Shown here: piece after piece, positions 29,227 through 38,874 of the stretch
Layout: the number at the start of each line of letters is the position of its first letter
Position numbering within the stretch: the first letter of the stretch is position 1
From: an uncultured Arachnia sp.
GTDB lineage: Bacteria > Actinomycetota > Actinomycetes > Propionibacteriales > Propionibacteriaceae
NCBI GenBank assembly: GCA_947493995.1
Contig: CANLTJ010000004.1
Span: 208,193-272,192, forward strand
DNA length: 64,000 nt
Reading direction: 5' to 3'
The notes under the pieces: model-generated
What the model was told of the DNA's origin: nothing
What the model saw: only the letters and a program-made list of their open reading frames with translations
Databases searched by the model: none
Translations under genes and position numbers: made by a program

Positions 29227-31995
29227 TCAGCTGAAACGCACGATGTTGTTGAACACCCATGCCCAAGCGGTGTCGAAGCGGTAACCGCCGCCAGGCTGCG
29301 CCACCGCCTGTTCCACCTTCGTCCAGATAAAACTGCGGCAGCCATTGCCTCCGGTCTGCGGTGTGTCGCACTCCGTACGCCACTTGCGGCCATCCGTGGA
29401 GGTCCAGCTGCCGTCATACCCGAGCGGGTTGCCAGCCCACTGGGCACGTTTCATGTAGGGCAGATAGGTCAGGTTGTTGAAGTACCAGCCGGTCTGATTG
29501 ACGAAGCTTCCGTCCACGTTGCGCACCTGGGTGGCCCAGATGTCGGTGCGGCACCGGATGGTTCGGGAGTACGGCTCGCACTGGGTGAACCAGTAGCGGC
29601 CGTTCACATGGTGGAGACCGGGAGTCGAATAGAGATCAGTCTGACCATTGTCAGGGCCGGCGTTGGTTGTCGTTGCCGACGGGCTCGGGGTCATGGTGGT
29701 GGGCGGCGCGGTTGTTGAAGGCGGGCTGGGACTCGGAGATGCGCTCGGGTCCGGAGACACGGTGGCCGTCATCGTGGGGGTCGGTTGCGCTCCTCCGCCA
29801 TCCAGCGTGGTCAGGAACACGTCGCCCTCTCCGCTGTTGGTGTCAGTGGTGGTTGATCCGTAAGTCAGGCCGGAGAGGACGGTGGCACCGTCTCCGTCCA
29901 GCGCCACATACAGATTTCCCTCATCCCAGACATCGGCGCCATCCCTTTCCGCTGAACCCACCTGGCGTGTTTCCATGAGTTGGCCGGAGGCGTCGACGGT
30001 GGCCGTGAAGACATCTACGCCGCCAGCACCAAGGTCAATCCGCCCATCGGTGTGGCCAGCGAGGGTGATGGCGCCATCTGCGTCGACGGCGAGGTCCGCG
30101 GTACGGTCATCGCCAAGGCTGCCCACCTGCAGGCTCCAAGCAGTGGCGCCGTCTGCGGTCATCTTGCGGAGGAAGGCATCATTCCCGCCGGCGGATGTTT
30201 CACCCATCACACCTGAGGTGTGTCCGCCCACCAGAGGCATGCCATCGGCAGAAACGGCCAGCGCGAGGACTTGGTCGTCGTCGGCTGTACCCACCGGCGT
30301 GAGCCATTGTCGTTCGCCGTCGTTCGTGTACTTCGCAACCCATCCGTCGAGGCCTCCGAGGTTGGCGGAATCCGGCATCTCGGCCGACGTCATTCCACCC
30401 ACGTAGATGGCACCGTCGCGAGCTTGGGCAACGGCCTGGCCCTTGTCCTCGCCCGAACCACCCAGTTGATCCAGCCAGGCAACTTCTCCCTCCGGTGTCA
30501 CACGTGCCACAAAAGCATCCTTGTCCCCGGCATTGGTCTCACCAGAGAGCGAGCCCTTCGTGTAGCCGGCCACCAGCAGCCCGCCATCGTTGGCCGGGGC
30601 CGTCGCGTAGATTCGGTCCGCCTCCGATGGGTCACCGAACTGAGTGATCCAACTCACTGCACGGTCGTTACCGAGCCGTACGGCAAACCCGTCATCCGAT
30701 GATGCTGCTTCGTGTTCCCCATCGAGGTTGCCGCGTGTGTAGCCAGCCACGTAGTGATCGCCATCCGGTCCGAGCTCGACCCCATAGATCCGGTCGTTCG
30801 CCGTCGTACCGAGGTGGGTGGACCACCGTGTGGCGCCGTCACCGTCGCGAGCGATGACCAGTCCGTCGAGGCCTCCCTTCGACGAGACATCCCCGAGATC
30901 GCCAGCGATGTTGACGGCAATGACCTCACCACCGTCCACAGTTGTGACGATCCCGCCTGCACGATCGTCGCCGTCGGTGCCGAAGAGGGTTCCCTCCAGC
31001 AATTCGGGATCCGACGTGCGTACGCGCGTCATCACATCCTTCAGTCCTTCCTCGAAGGCTGGCTGCCACACATCCCAGCTGTGACCCCCGTTCAGGACTC
31101 GCAGCTCTGCGGTAATCGCCTCCGACCTGCGAACGGTGTTGTACAGCCGGGCCGCCTCAAAATCGAGGTCGTGATCCGCCTCCGCCGGGTCGGGGTTCAT
31201 CCATTCGTCGTCCCCGACGGCGATGAAGAGATGGGTGGGTGTGTCCGGATCAAGGGAGGGGAGAAGCGCGGGATAGTTCTTGGCCTCGTAGATGCTCTCG
31301 TCAAATACATCACCGCCCGTTCCGAAGGCGCCGAACTCACGCGCCGATGAATCGTCGGGCGGGTTGGGGATGTACACGGCGGGGCTCAGAACCAGACCCG
31401 CGGCAAACGTGTCCTGGTGCGCAAGTGCGAATCTGAGTGCGCCGTAACCTCCCATGGAATAGCCGCCCACCGCCCGAGCATTCCGGTCCGGGACCGTTCG
31501 ATACATGGCGTCAACATGGGCCACAAGATCGGTGGTCATGGCCGTCTCCACGGCTTCCCCGGCAGGGAGATCGCCGGATCCCTCGAAGTCCGAATCGACG
31601 TAGTAGTTGCCCCGCTCGCTCCACGGAGCGTCCGGCATGATGACCACGACGGGAGGGATCTCACCGTCGTCAATCATCTGGTCCAGGCTGGCCTTGACCC
31701 GAGGCCACGCAGCCATGGTGTCTCCTCGGCCGTGCAGAAGGTAAACCGTGGCGAAGCGTTCCTGCCCGCTCTCATACCCGGCGGGAAGGTACGCCGTGTA
31801 GTCGACGTCGATGCCAGCGGTGTCCGCTGGCATGACTTCCGTCACGAGCGTCCCCTCTGCGGGCTCGTCCGCGTGCGATGTCGTAGCAGACAGCATCGCC
31901 CCTCCGAGAGCCATCACTGCTGCCAGCCCCGCCAGAGGCATGGACTTCCACCACCGAGTGGCAACTTTGCTCGCTCGACTCTGAGTTTCCGTCAT
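29227..31995 (-). CDS. Secreted esterase (alpha/beta hydrolase) with SBBP-type beta-propeller repeats and C-terminal W-x-FNN module
   Basis: YLLHGRGDTMAAWPRV.., VGGYSMGGYGALRFALAHQD, GGHSWDVW; repeated ATRWSTHLGTTANDRIYGVELGPDGDHYVAGYT-like units; C-terminus YSTPGLHHVNGRYWFTQCEPYSRTIRCRTDIWATQV...WVFNNIVRF. Confidence 0.88.
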   Translation of the reverse strand: MTETQSRASKVATRWWKSMPLAGLAAVMALGGAMLSATTSHADEPAEGTLVTEVMPADTAGIDVDYTAYLPAGYESGQERFATVYLLHGRGDTMAAWPRVKASLDQMIDDGEIPPVVVIMPDAPWSERGNYYVDSDFEGSGDLPAGEAVETAMTTDLVAHVDAMYRTVPDRNARAVGGYSMGGYGALRFALAHQDTFAAGLVLSPAVYIPNPPDDSSAREFGAFGTGGDVFDESIYEAKNYPALLPSLDPDTPTHLFIAVGDDEWMNPDPAEADHDLDFEAARLYNTVRRSEAITAELRVLNGGHSWDVWQPAFEEGLKDVMTRVRTSDPELLEGTLFGTDGDDRAGGIVTTVDGGEVIAVNIAGDLGDVSSKGGLDGLVIARDGDGATRWSTHLGTTANDRIYGVELGPDGDHYVAGYTRGNLDGEHEAASSDDGFAVRLGNDRAVSWITQFGDPSEADRIYATAPANDGGLLVAGYTKGSLSGETNAGDKDAFVARVTPEGEVAWLDQLGGSGEDKGQAVAQARDGAIYVGGMTSAEMPDSANLGGLDGWVAKYTNDGERQWLTPVGTADDDQVLALAVSADGMPLVGGHTSGVMGETSAGGNDAFLRKMTADGATAWSLQVGSLGDDRTADLAVDADGAITLAGHTDGRIDLGAGGVDVFTATVDASGQLMETRQVGSAERDGADVWDEGNLYVALDGDGATVLSGLTYGSTTTDTNSGEGDVFLTTLDGGGAQPTPTMTATVSPDPSASPSPSPPSTTAPPTTMTPSPSATTTNAGPDNGQTDLYSTPGLHHVNGRYWFTQCEPYSRTIRCRTDIWATQVRNVDGSFVNQTGWYFNNLTYLPYMKRAQWAGNPLGYDGSWTSTDGRKWRTECDTPQTGGNGCRSFIWTKVEQAVAQPGGGYRFDTAWAWVFNNIVRFS

Positions 31996-32143
31996 GGTGA
32001 CCTCCATTGGCCGTGAAAACGTTTACATGATGCACGAATCCTACGATTCGCTTGTTCCCCCCGTCAACGGTTTTCCCGATGTTCATGGTGTGAGCCAGTC
32101 ATTCAGGGCCGGGATCAGCGACGAACCGAGCAGCGACCGGTCC

Positions 32144-32968
32144 TTACCCCCGGCCCCCTCCGGCCACGTCCAGCACTGCTCGCGCCTGCTCCACCATCGC
32201 CCGGTCAAGGAAGCTGCCGTCCTCCAGAACGAACACGCCCACGCCAACGCTCTCTCCGGCAGCCACCCGCTCCATCACCGTGCGCGCTCGCTCCACTTCT
32301 TTGGGGGAGGGCAGGAAGGCGTCACGGATGGGCGCCAGCTGTGCGGGATGAATGGCTGCGCGTCCAAGGAAGCCCAGCCTCCGCCCTGTCAGGGAGGACG
32401 CGACCAGACCTGCCTCGTCGTGCAGGTTGGTGTACACGGACATCAAAGGTGACGGCAGTCCCGCGGCGCGAGCAGCGGTGACGATCCGGCTGCGTGCCCA
32501 CGTCAGGCCTGTATCGTCGAGCACCCGTAGGTCAGAACGCAGATCAGCCTCGCCAAGCCCGATGGACACGACCTCGGGAGCTGCGGTGGCCAGTTCGAAG
32601 GCGTGCTCGACGCCCAGAGCTGACTCCACCAGCAGATGCAGTGCCCGTCCTGGCATCGCGCTCGCCAGGTCCCGGACCTGATCGGCGCTCTCCACCTTCG
32701 GGCACCGCGCTTCCACCATGTTCGGCAGAGCGTCGACCATCGCAACATCCTCCGCGTACCACGGCGTGCTGGGGTGGTTGATGCGCACCTGCACCGGCCG
32801 GTCCACATCCTTGAGCAGCTCGGCGGTATGGTTGCGGGCCGCGCTCTTCCGGGGTGCGGCCACGGCGTCCTCCAGATCCACCGCAGCCACATCGGCCGGT
32901 GAGCCCAGGGCCTTGAGGACCCGATCGGGCCGATCGCCCGGTGCGTACAGCAATGTGAGTATGGGCAC
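32144..32968 (-). CDS. HpcH/HpaI aldolase - CitE-like lyase family protein
   Basis: LTLLYAPGDRPDRVLKALGSPADVAAVDLEDAVAAPRKSAAR..VRINHP; LGFLGRAAIHPAQLAPI; GTG start. Confidence 0.9.
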   Translation of the reverse strand: MPILTLLYAPGDRPDRVLKALGSPADVAAVDLEDAVAAPRKSAARNHTAELLKDVDRPVQVRINHPSTPWYAEDVAMVDALPNMVEARCPKVESADQVRDLASAMPGRALHLLVESALGVEHAFELATAAPEVVSIGLGEADLRSDLRVLDDTGLTWARSRIVTAARAAGLPSPLMSVYTNLHDEAGLVASSLTGRRLGFLGRAAIHPAQLAPIRDAFLPSPKEVERARTVMERVAAGESVGVGVFVLEDGSFLDRAMVEQARAVLDVAGGGRG

Positions 32969-32969
32969 G

Positions 32970-34178
32970 TCACACCGCCCCTTCCTCGCGCAGCCGAGCA
33001 ACGTCATCGGCCGTGAACCCCAGTTCAGCTAGAACGATGTCGGTGTCAGCGCCGTGCCCTCGGCCGGTGAAACCGATGACGGCGTCGGAGCCCGACATCC
33101 GGAACAGCGGACCCTGCATCCGCATGGGGCCCAGCTCAGCGTCCTCAATGTCATGCAGGGTGCCCAAGGCCTGGAACTGCGGGTCCGCGGAAATGTCTGC
33201 GGCGTCGTACACCGGTGCTGCGGCCGCCTGGGCGGCGTCGAACCCGGCCAGGGCCTCCTCCCGGGTGCGCTCTCCCACCCAGGCCGCGACGGCGGCATCG
33301 AGCTCCTCGGCGTGCTGGGCGCGCCCGGCGCCCGTGGCGAACCATGGCTCATTGATGACCTCGGGCTTGCCGACCATGCGCATCACCCGCTCGGCGATGG
33401 ACTGGGCGCTGGTGGAGATTGCGATCCACTGCCCGTCCTTGGTGCGGTAGGTGTTGCGCGGGGCATTGTTGCCGGATCGGTTTCCCAGCCGTTCGTGCAG
33501 AGTTCTCAGCTGGTCCCAGCGGGTGATCTGCGGGCCGAGCATCGCCAGGATCGGCTCAATGATCGCCACGTCAACAACTTGGCCGCGGCCGGTCTGCTGC
33601 CGGGCGTGCAGGGCCACCATGACCGCGAACGCGGTGGCCAGCGACGCGATCCCGTCGCCGAGCCCGAACGGCGGCAAGGTGGGTGGGCCGTCGGGTTCCC
33701 CGGTCATCGCCGCGAACCCACTCATCGCCTCGGCAAGCGTGCCGAATCCGGGCCGGTCCCGGTACGGGCCCAATTGGCCGAACCCGGACACCCGTGCCAG
33801 TACCAAGCCGGGATTGTTCTCGGTGAGGGCGTCATAGTCCAGCCCCCACCGCTCCAGAGTTCCGGGCCGAAAGTTTTCGATGATGACGTCAGCCTCCGCG
33901 GCGAGAGCGAGGAAGACCTCTCGACCACCGTCGCTGCTCAGGTTGGCGGTGACCGTTCGCTTGTTGCGACCCAGGGTCTTCCACCACAGGTTCACCCCGT
34001 CTTTCGCTGGACCGTGCCCGCGAGCGGGATCAGGCTTTCGAGGGTGTTCGACCTTGATGATGTTGGCCCCCATGTCCCCCAAGTGCATCGCGGTCATCGG
34101 GCCCGCGAACAAGGTGGAGGCATCCACCACCTTCAGGCCGGCCAATGCTCCGTCGCGTGGGTCGCGGGAAACGCTCAT
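32970..34178 (-). CDS. CaiB/BaiF family CoA-transferase
   Basis: LAGLKVVDASTLFAGPMTAMHLGDMGANIIKVEHPRKPDPAR; EADVIIENFRPGTLERWGLDYDAL. Confidence 0.94.
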   Translation of the reverse strand: MSVSRDPRDGALAGLKVVDASTLFAGPMTAMHLGDMGANIIKVEHPRKPDPARGHGPAKDGVNLWWKTLGRNKRTVTANLSSDGGREVFLALAAEADVIIENFRPGTLERWGLDYDALTENNPGLVLARVSGFGQLGPYRDRPGFGTLAEAMSGFAAMTGEPDGPPTLPPFGLGDGIASLATAFAVMVALHARQQTGRGQVVDVAIIEPILAMLGPQITRWDQLRTLHERLGNRSGNNAPRNTYRTKDGQWIAISTSAQSIAERVMRMVGKPEVINEPWFATGAGRAQHAEELDAAVAAWVGERTREEALAGFDAAQAAAAPVYDAADISADPQFQALGTLHDIEDAELGPMRMQGPLFRMSGSDAVIGFTGRGHGADTDIVLAELGFTADDVARLREEGAV

Positions 34179-34244
34179 TTCTCCTCCAAACTCAGCTGCA
34201 CGGGAACACGATGGTGAAACTGCCGACCATTCCCGCCAGCCCGG

Positions 34245-35396
34245 TCATCGGCCATCCACCAGTTGCTGGAAAGCCATCTCAGTGGCGCGGCTCCGCTCAC
34301 CGTCGGACCGCCGGACCTCGACGGCGACCGCGGTGAGGTCGCGGGCCGGGGCGTCCAGATCCATCCGGCTTGCCTCGGCAACGGCTTCGCTCAGGTCGGG
34401 GGGAACGGCGCCGCGCCCACCCAGAGCGCCGGCCAGAGCACCGCCCATGGTGGCGATGGAATCGGCATCCCTGCCGTAGTTCACCGCGCCGAACACGGTG
34501 TCGTGCCAGTTGCCATCAGCCATGACGAGGAAGCCCAGCGCAACCGGCAACTCCTCAATGCTGTGCAGCCGACTGGGCCGGTGAGCGGCCAAGCCGCGGT
34601 CCCGGTAGCCTTCGGCGACGAGATCGTAGGGCCGGATCGCATCACGGATGGCCCCGGACGTGATCGCGTCGGTCCAGTGTGTCTGGCCGCGGGCGGTCTC
34701 ACACACCGCCTCGATGGCGGTACGGGTGCCATCCTTGGCCAGACGGAGGGCGGTCCCCACGACGTCATCCACGGTGGCGCCGGGCGCCATGGCGGCTGCG
34801 GTGACGGCGGCCATCACCCCAGCGGCCTCGCGGCCGAAGGAGGACTGATGGGCGCCGGTGATCTCGATGGCCTCCGCATAGGCGGCGTCCGGATTGGCGG
34901 CGTTCACGCAACCGACAGGGGCCATGTACATGGCAGCGCCACAGTTCACTGCGTTGCCCACCCCGGCTTCGCGAGGGTCGACGTGCGCCCAGTGCAGGCG
35001 CAAGGACAGATACTTTTCGGCCAGCGCGAGACGCTGGAGCAGCACTGTCTCAGTCTCCAGCTCCGGGATCCACACCCGCTCTCCGATGAGACGTGGCACC
35101 AAAAGCTCGGCCACATCGTGGGCGTCCAGATGAGCGCGCTTCTCCGCGTAAACAGACACCAGCGCCCGGACCATCAGCGTGTCGTCGGTCACGTGTCCGT
35201 CGCCCTTGTGGAACGGGGCCAGCGGTTTGCGGGTGGCCCAGTCGGGGTTGTACGGAGGAACTATGCCCTCCACCCAGCCTCCCCATCGGTCACGGATCTC
35301 GAGCGGCAGGTAGGTCTCGGTAGCACCGCCCAAGGCGTCGCCGACGGCGGCGCTGACCAAGCAGCCTGCGATCTTGTCAGCCAGTGCGGTGGTCAT
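34245..35396 (-). CDS. ADP-ribosylglycohydrolase family protein (paralogue 1)
   Basis: IAGCLVSAAVGDALGGATE, GHVTDDTLMVRALV, FGAVNYGRDADSIATMGGALAGALGG. Confidence 0.9.
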   Translation of the reverse strand: MTTALADKIAGCLVSAAVGDALGGATETYLPLEIRDRWGGWVEGIVPPYNPDWATRKPLAPFHKGDGHVTDDTLMVRALVSVYAEKRAHLDAHDVAELLVPRLIGERVWIPELETETVLLQRLALAEKYLSLRLHWAHVDPREAGVGNAVNCGAAMYMAPVGCVNAANPDAAYAEAIEITGAHQSSFGREAAGVMAAVTAAAMAPGATVDDVVGTALRLAKDGTRTAIEAVCETARGQTHWTDAITSGAIRDAIRPYDLVAEGYRDRGLAAHRPSRLHSIEELPVALGFLVMADGNWHDTVFGAVNYGRDADSIATMGGALAGALGGRGAVPPDLSEAVAEASRMDLDAPARDLTAVAVEVRRSDGERSRATEMAFQQLVDGR

Positions 35397-36468
35397 GGGT
35401 GGCCCCCTTGTCGCGTCGTGGTCGCTTGCTGGCGTGCGTAGTGATGTCAGCGAGCACATCTTCCAGGGCGACGTCCTTCAGGGCACGCACGCTGACCCCG
35501 CCGAGCACCGGCAGCGTGGTGTCGTTGGTCGGGCTGCCGAAGACTGCGCCCGCCACCGCCCCGGCGAGCGGGACCAGGGAGTCGGCGTGCCGTGGGTGGG
35601 CCAGGGCACCGAGCATGAGTTCCTCACCGCTGCGGGCGACCAGCAGGTGCGCCAGAAGGAGACCAAGGGTCTCCGGGGCCTGGTTGGCATAGGCATAGAC
35701 ATGGTCAATCACGTCGCGCTCCAGGTGTGCTGCCAGATCCAGCGTGCCGCCGCCGGTACCGACGGCGGCGAGGCACTGGGCGACGACGTTTCCGCACCAA
35801 CTGGCGGCGGGCATTTGGGCTGCAGCGACGGTGACGCCCTGCTCGAGGTCCGAACCGCCGATCAGGGCGGCAATGAGGGCCGCGCTGCCACGGGCGCCGT
35901 ACACGCCGTCGAGGGCGTGGGTGCTTACCGCCTCATCCTCGGCGAGATCGGCGGCGGCGTCCGGATCCGCGGGGCGCAACAGCCCAGCCGCGACGGCACG
36001 CACGCATGCGATGTCGTCGAAGTAGTGCGGATTCTCCCGGCCGCTGACCGGCGGTTGGTGGCCAGCGGTGATGTTGTCCAGCGCGATCGTGGTGCCCAGC
36101 CGGGCGCGCACCGAAGCAGGGTCCGATCGGCGGATATCGGCGAGCTCAGCCCAGACGTCCTGGCCATCCTCGACCGCGGAGCCGTCCAGCCGCTGTCCGA
36201 GGTGGTGCCGCACGGCGACGACGAACCACTCGGCGTCATCGGTGGGGCCGGCGGGATCAATGAGTGACGGCGAGGAGGCCTGCAGGTACGGCGTAGGAAG
36301 GGAGCTTGACGGAAGCGTTCGGTTGTGGTGCCACGCCTCGTTCAGGCGCACCTCACGGCGTGGCGGTAGCTGGGACAGTCGGTGCCACCATCCCGGCCAC
36401 GTGATCGCGTCCCCGGCGCAGAGACCCGCAATCACCGCGCGAGTTGGATCGGGGCCGGCGCTGCTCAT
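35377..36468 (-). CDS. Divergent ADP-ribosylglycohydrolase-like protein (paralogue 2)
   Basis: VIAGLCAGDAITWPGWWHR, PTDDAEWFVVAVRHHL, HPRHADSLVPLAGAVAGAVFGSPTND; flanked by two clear paralogues. Confidence 0.8.
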   Translation of the reverse strand: MSSAGPDPTRAVIAGLCAGDAITWPGWWHRLSQLPPRREVRLNEAWHHNRTLPSSSLPTPYLQASSPSLIDPAGPTDDAEWFVVAVRHHLGQRLDGSAVEDGQDVWAELADIRRSDPASVRARLGTTIALDNITAGHQPPVSGRENPHYFDDIACVRAVAAGLLRPADPDAAADLAEDEAVSTHALDGVYGARGSAALIAALIGGSDLEQGVTVAAAQMPAASWCGNVVAQCLAAVGTGGGTLDLAAHLERDVIDHVYAYANQAPETLGLLLAHLLVARSGEELMLGALAHPRHADSLVPLAGAVAGAVFGSPTNDTTLPVLGGVSVRALKDVALEDVLADITTHASKRPRRDKGATHDHRTG

Positions 36469-37454
36469 GCGCCCCCCTGCAGTTCATCGGCGAGTTCGAC
36501 CAGCTGGTCGGCCACGTCCATTGGGTGCATCCCTTTCGTTGTTTGCAGACATACTCCGGGGGCGACGGCCACGGCCGCCAGCCAGTCTTCCGGGATGGCG
36601 TCGATGCCAGCCATCGCCCCGGCGATTGCGCCGGCCATCGCCGCGATGGTGTCGGCGTCCCGGCCGAGGTTGACCGCATTGAGGATGGTCTCCTCGGCGT
36701 CGCCACGCCCGGCCAGGACCGCGGTGAACGTCAGGCCCACCGCTTCGGGGGCCAGATCCGCCCAGTAATAGCTGTGCACGGCGAGCTGGGCCACAGCCTG
36801 ATGGGCGGCGGACTCCCACTCCGGGGCGGTGGCCACGACGTCGTGCGCGGTGCGCAGGCAGCGGGCGGTCCAAGAATCTGCGGGAACGACATCAACGGCC
36901 GCGGCCCAGGCGCCCTCGGCGTCGGCCCCGCCCATGGCGGCGGCGACGCCAGCGGCCACGGCCTGGCCGGCATAGATGCCCTCTCCAGCGTGACTGACAA
37001 GACCGTCCTCCCAGGCGAGGCGGGCGGCCTCGGCGGGGTTACCGGCTGCCGCGATGCCAATGGGAGCCACTCGCATGGCGAGGCCGTCGCTCCAGGAGTG
37101 GGCATGCTGTCCGGAACGGGGTGGCCGATGACCACGCTCAAGGTTGCGGATGGCTGCCATCTCGCTGAAACCGCTGCCGACGAACGCGCCTTCTTGGCCA
37201 CACACCTCCTGCTGCCAGAGGTCGGCTGCAGTGTCGGCGCTGAAGTCGGCGCGATAGCGCAACAGCGCCTTCGCGGTCAGCAAAGCGTACTCGGTGTCGT
37301 CGCTGCCAAGAGGGGTGTCGGCGACGTAGCCCTCAATACGTCCCCATCGAACGGCGATCTCAGCAGGCTCCATGCCTTCCGCGGGCCGTCCCAGCGCGTC
37401 ACCGGCTGCCAGCCCGGCGAGACATCCACGCGCTCGGCTCCTCATGTCCGCCAT
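36465..37454 (-). CDS. ADP-ribosylglycohydrolase family protein (paralogue 3)
   Basis: ARGCLAGLAAGDALGRPAEG, LGSDDTEYALLTAKALL, AVNLGRDADTIAAMAGAIAGAMAG. Confidence 0.9.
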   Translation of the reverse strand: MADMRSRARGCLAGLAAGDALGRPAEGMEPAEIAVRWGRIEGYVADTPLGSDDTEYALLTAKALLRYRADFSADTAADLWQQEVCGQEGAFVGSGFSEMAAIRNLERGHRPPRSGQHAHSWSDGLAMRVAPIGIAAAGNPAEAARLAWEDGLVSHAGEGIYAGQAVAAGVAAAMGGADAEGAWAAAVDVVPADSWTARCLRTAHDVVATAPEWESAAHQAVAQLAVHSYYWADLAPEAVGLTFTAVLAGRGDAEETILNAVNLGRDADTIAAMAGAIAGAMAGIDAIPEDWLAAVAVAPGVCLQTTKGMHPMDVADQLVELADELQGGA

Positions 37455-37525
37455 GTCGTCCTTCCTGTCCTGAGTAGGGTGGCGCGGGCCGTGGCTTGGG
37501 CCTCCGGCCCGCGCTGGATGTGAGT

Positions 37526-38830
37526 TCAGCGGCGTCCGATGTCTGCCCCGCCGCTCTCCAGTTCCTCGGCGAGTTCTTCCTCAGAAATTTCATTCGCGAA
37601 GTACCGCTGGAACGCGGGCGTGGCGGTGCGATCCATGAACTCCTGGAGGCCGGGGAGACTCTGCCACGGTGCGGCGGTAAGGGAGTCCAGGCTCGCGACG
37701 GCCACATCCCAGCCTTGCTCGCCGCCTGTCTCGGCCTCCACCTCACTGAGAGCACCTTCGCTGGTGGGCACCAACCAATCGCCCAGTGCGAGCTGCGCCA
37801 TGTTCTCATCGTTGAGGAAGTACTCGATGAACTGCGCAGCTTCCTCGGGGTATTCGGACTGCGCTGCCACGGATATCGTCTGCGGATTGGCCGATTGTGT
37901 GCTGCCCTCGTCGCCTTCCAAGGGGGGTAGCGTGACCCAGTCGAAACCTTCCGGCGCCTCCTGCCCCATCTGCTGACGAAGCCAGATGGCCCCGAAGATC
38001 ATGGCTGAGTTGCCAGCGTAGAAGCTGGGCAGCGCGTCTGTGGTGTTGACGGCGACCATGTCTGGATCGGCGCTCTCGTCCTCGTAGAGCATCTGGTGCA
38101 CGAGTCGGGGAACTTGCAGCTCTTCCTCGCCCACCACGACGGAGGCATCCTCGCCTTCGCCCTCAACGTAGGTGCCACCGAAGCTCATCGACAGGTTCAA
38201 CATGGCATTGGCGGGCGAAGCGAGAGGAAATGCGACGCCGTAGCGGTCCTCAGTGGTCAGTTGCGCAGCGGCGTCGCGGAACTCTTCCCAGGTCCAAGGA
38301 TCCTCGGGGGTGGGCACTTCCAGTCCTGCCTCCTCGAGGATCGTGCGGTTGGCCAGTGCCACCCTGGATTCCAGCAGGAAGGGTACGCCGGTGATGCCGT
38401 ACTCCTCGCTTTCCACGGTGGCCCAGATGTCATCGGGGATGCCTGAGCGGAAATCGTCGGACAGCAGGGGTTCCAAATCGGCGTAGTATCCGCCGTCAAC
38501 GAACACCTGTTCAGCGGCAGCCTCGTAATGAATCACATCGGGCGGGTCGCCGCCCTCGAAGGATGTGAGCAGCTGGTCATGCACCGATCCCCAGTCGCCC
38601 TGCACATACTCCACCTGAATGTCAGGGTTCTCGGCATTCCACGCCTCGACGATGTCCTGATTGGCCTGGATGGATTCCTCCTGCCAGGCCAGGGATTGGA
38701 AGCGCAGGGTGACGGGTTCGCCACCGCTACCGCCCTCGTCCGTGGGATTGTTGGAGTCGCTCCCGCAGGCTGCGAGTATGAGGGATGCGCTCAGAGTGAG
38801 CGCTAGAACACCGAAGTTGTGGCGTTTCAT
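37526..38830 (-). CDS. Sugar ABC transporter substrate-binding lipoprotein
   Basis: LSASLILAACGSDSN lipobox; VTLRFQSLAWQEESIQANQDIVEAWNAENPDIQVEYVQGDWGSVHDQLLTSFEGGDPPDV. Confidence 0.93.
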   Translation of the reverse strand: MKRHNFGVLALTLSASLILAACGSDSNNPTDEGGSGGEPVTLRFQSLAWQEESIQANQDIVEAWNAENPDIQVEYVQGDWGSVHDQLLTSFEGGDPPDVIHYEAAAEQVFVDGGYYADLEPLLSDDFRSGIPDDIWATVESEEYGITGVPFLLESRVALANRTILEEAGLEVPTPEDPWTWEEFRDAAAQLTTEDRYGVAFPLASPANAMLNLSMSFGGTYVEGEGEDASVVVGEEELQVPRLVHQMLYEDESADPDMVAVNTTDALPSFYAGNSAMIFGAIWLRQQMGQEAPEGFDWVTLPPLEGDEGSTQSANPQTISVAAQSEYPEEAAQFIEYFLNDENMAQLALGDWLVPTSEGALSEVEAETGGEQGWDVAVASLDSLTAAPWQSLPGLQEFMDRTATPAFQRYFANEISEEELAEELESGGADIGRR

Positions 38831-38874
38831 GGGTCATGCTCCTTTCTGGCCGGCAGCAACAGCTGCCGGGTTGG

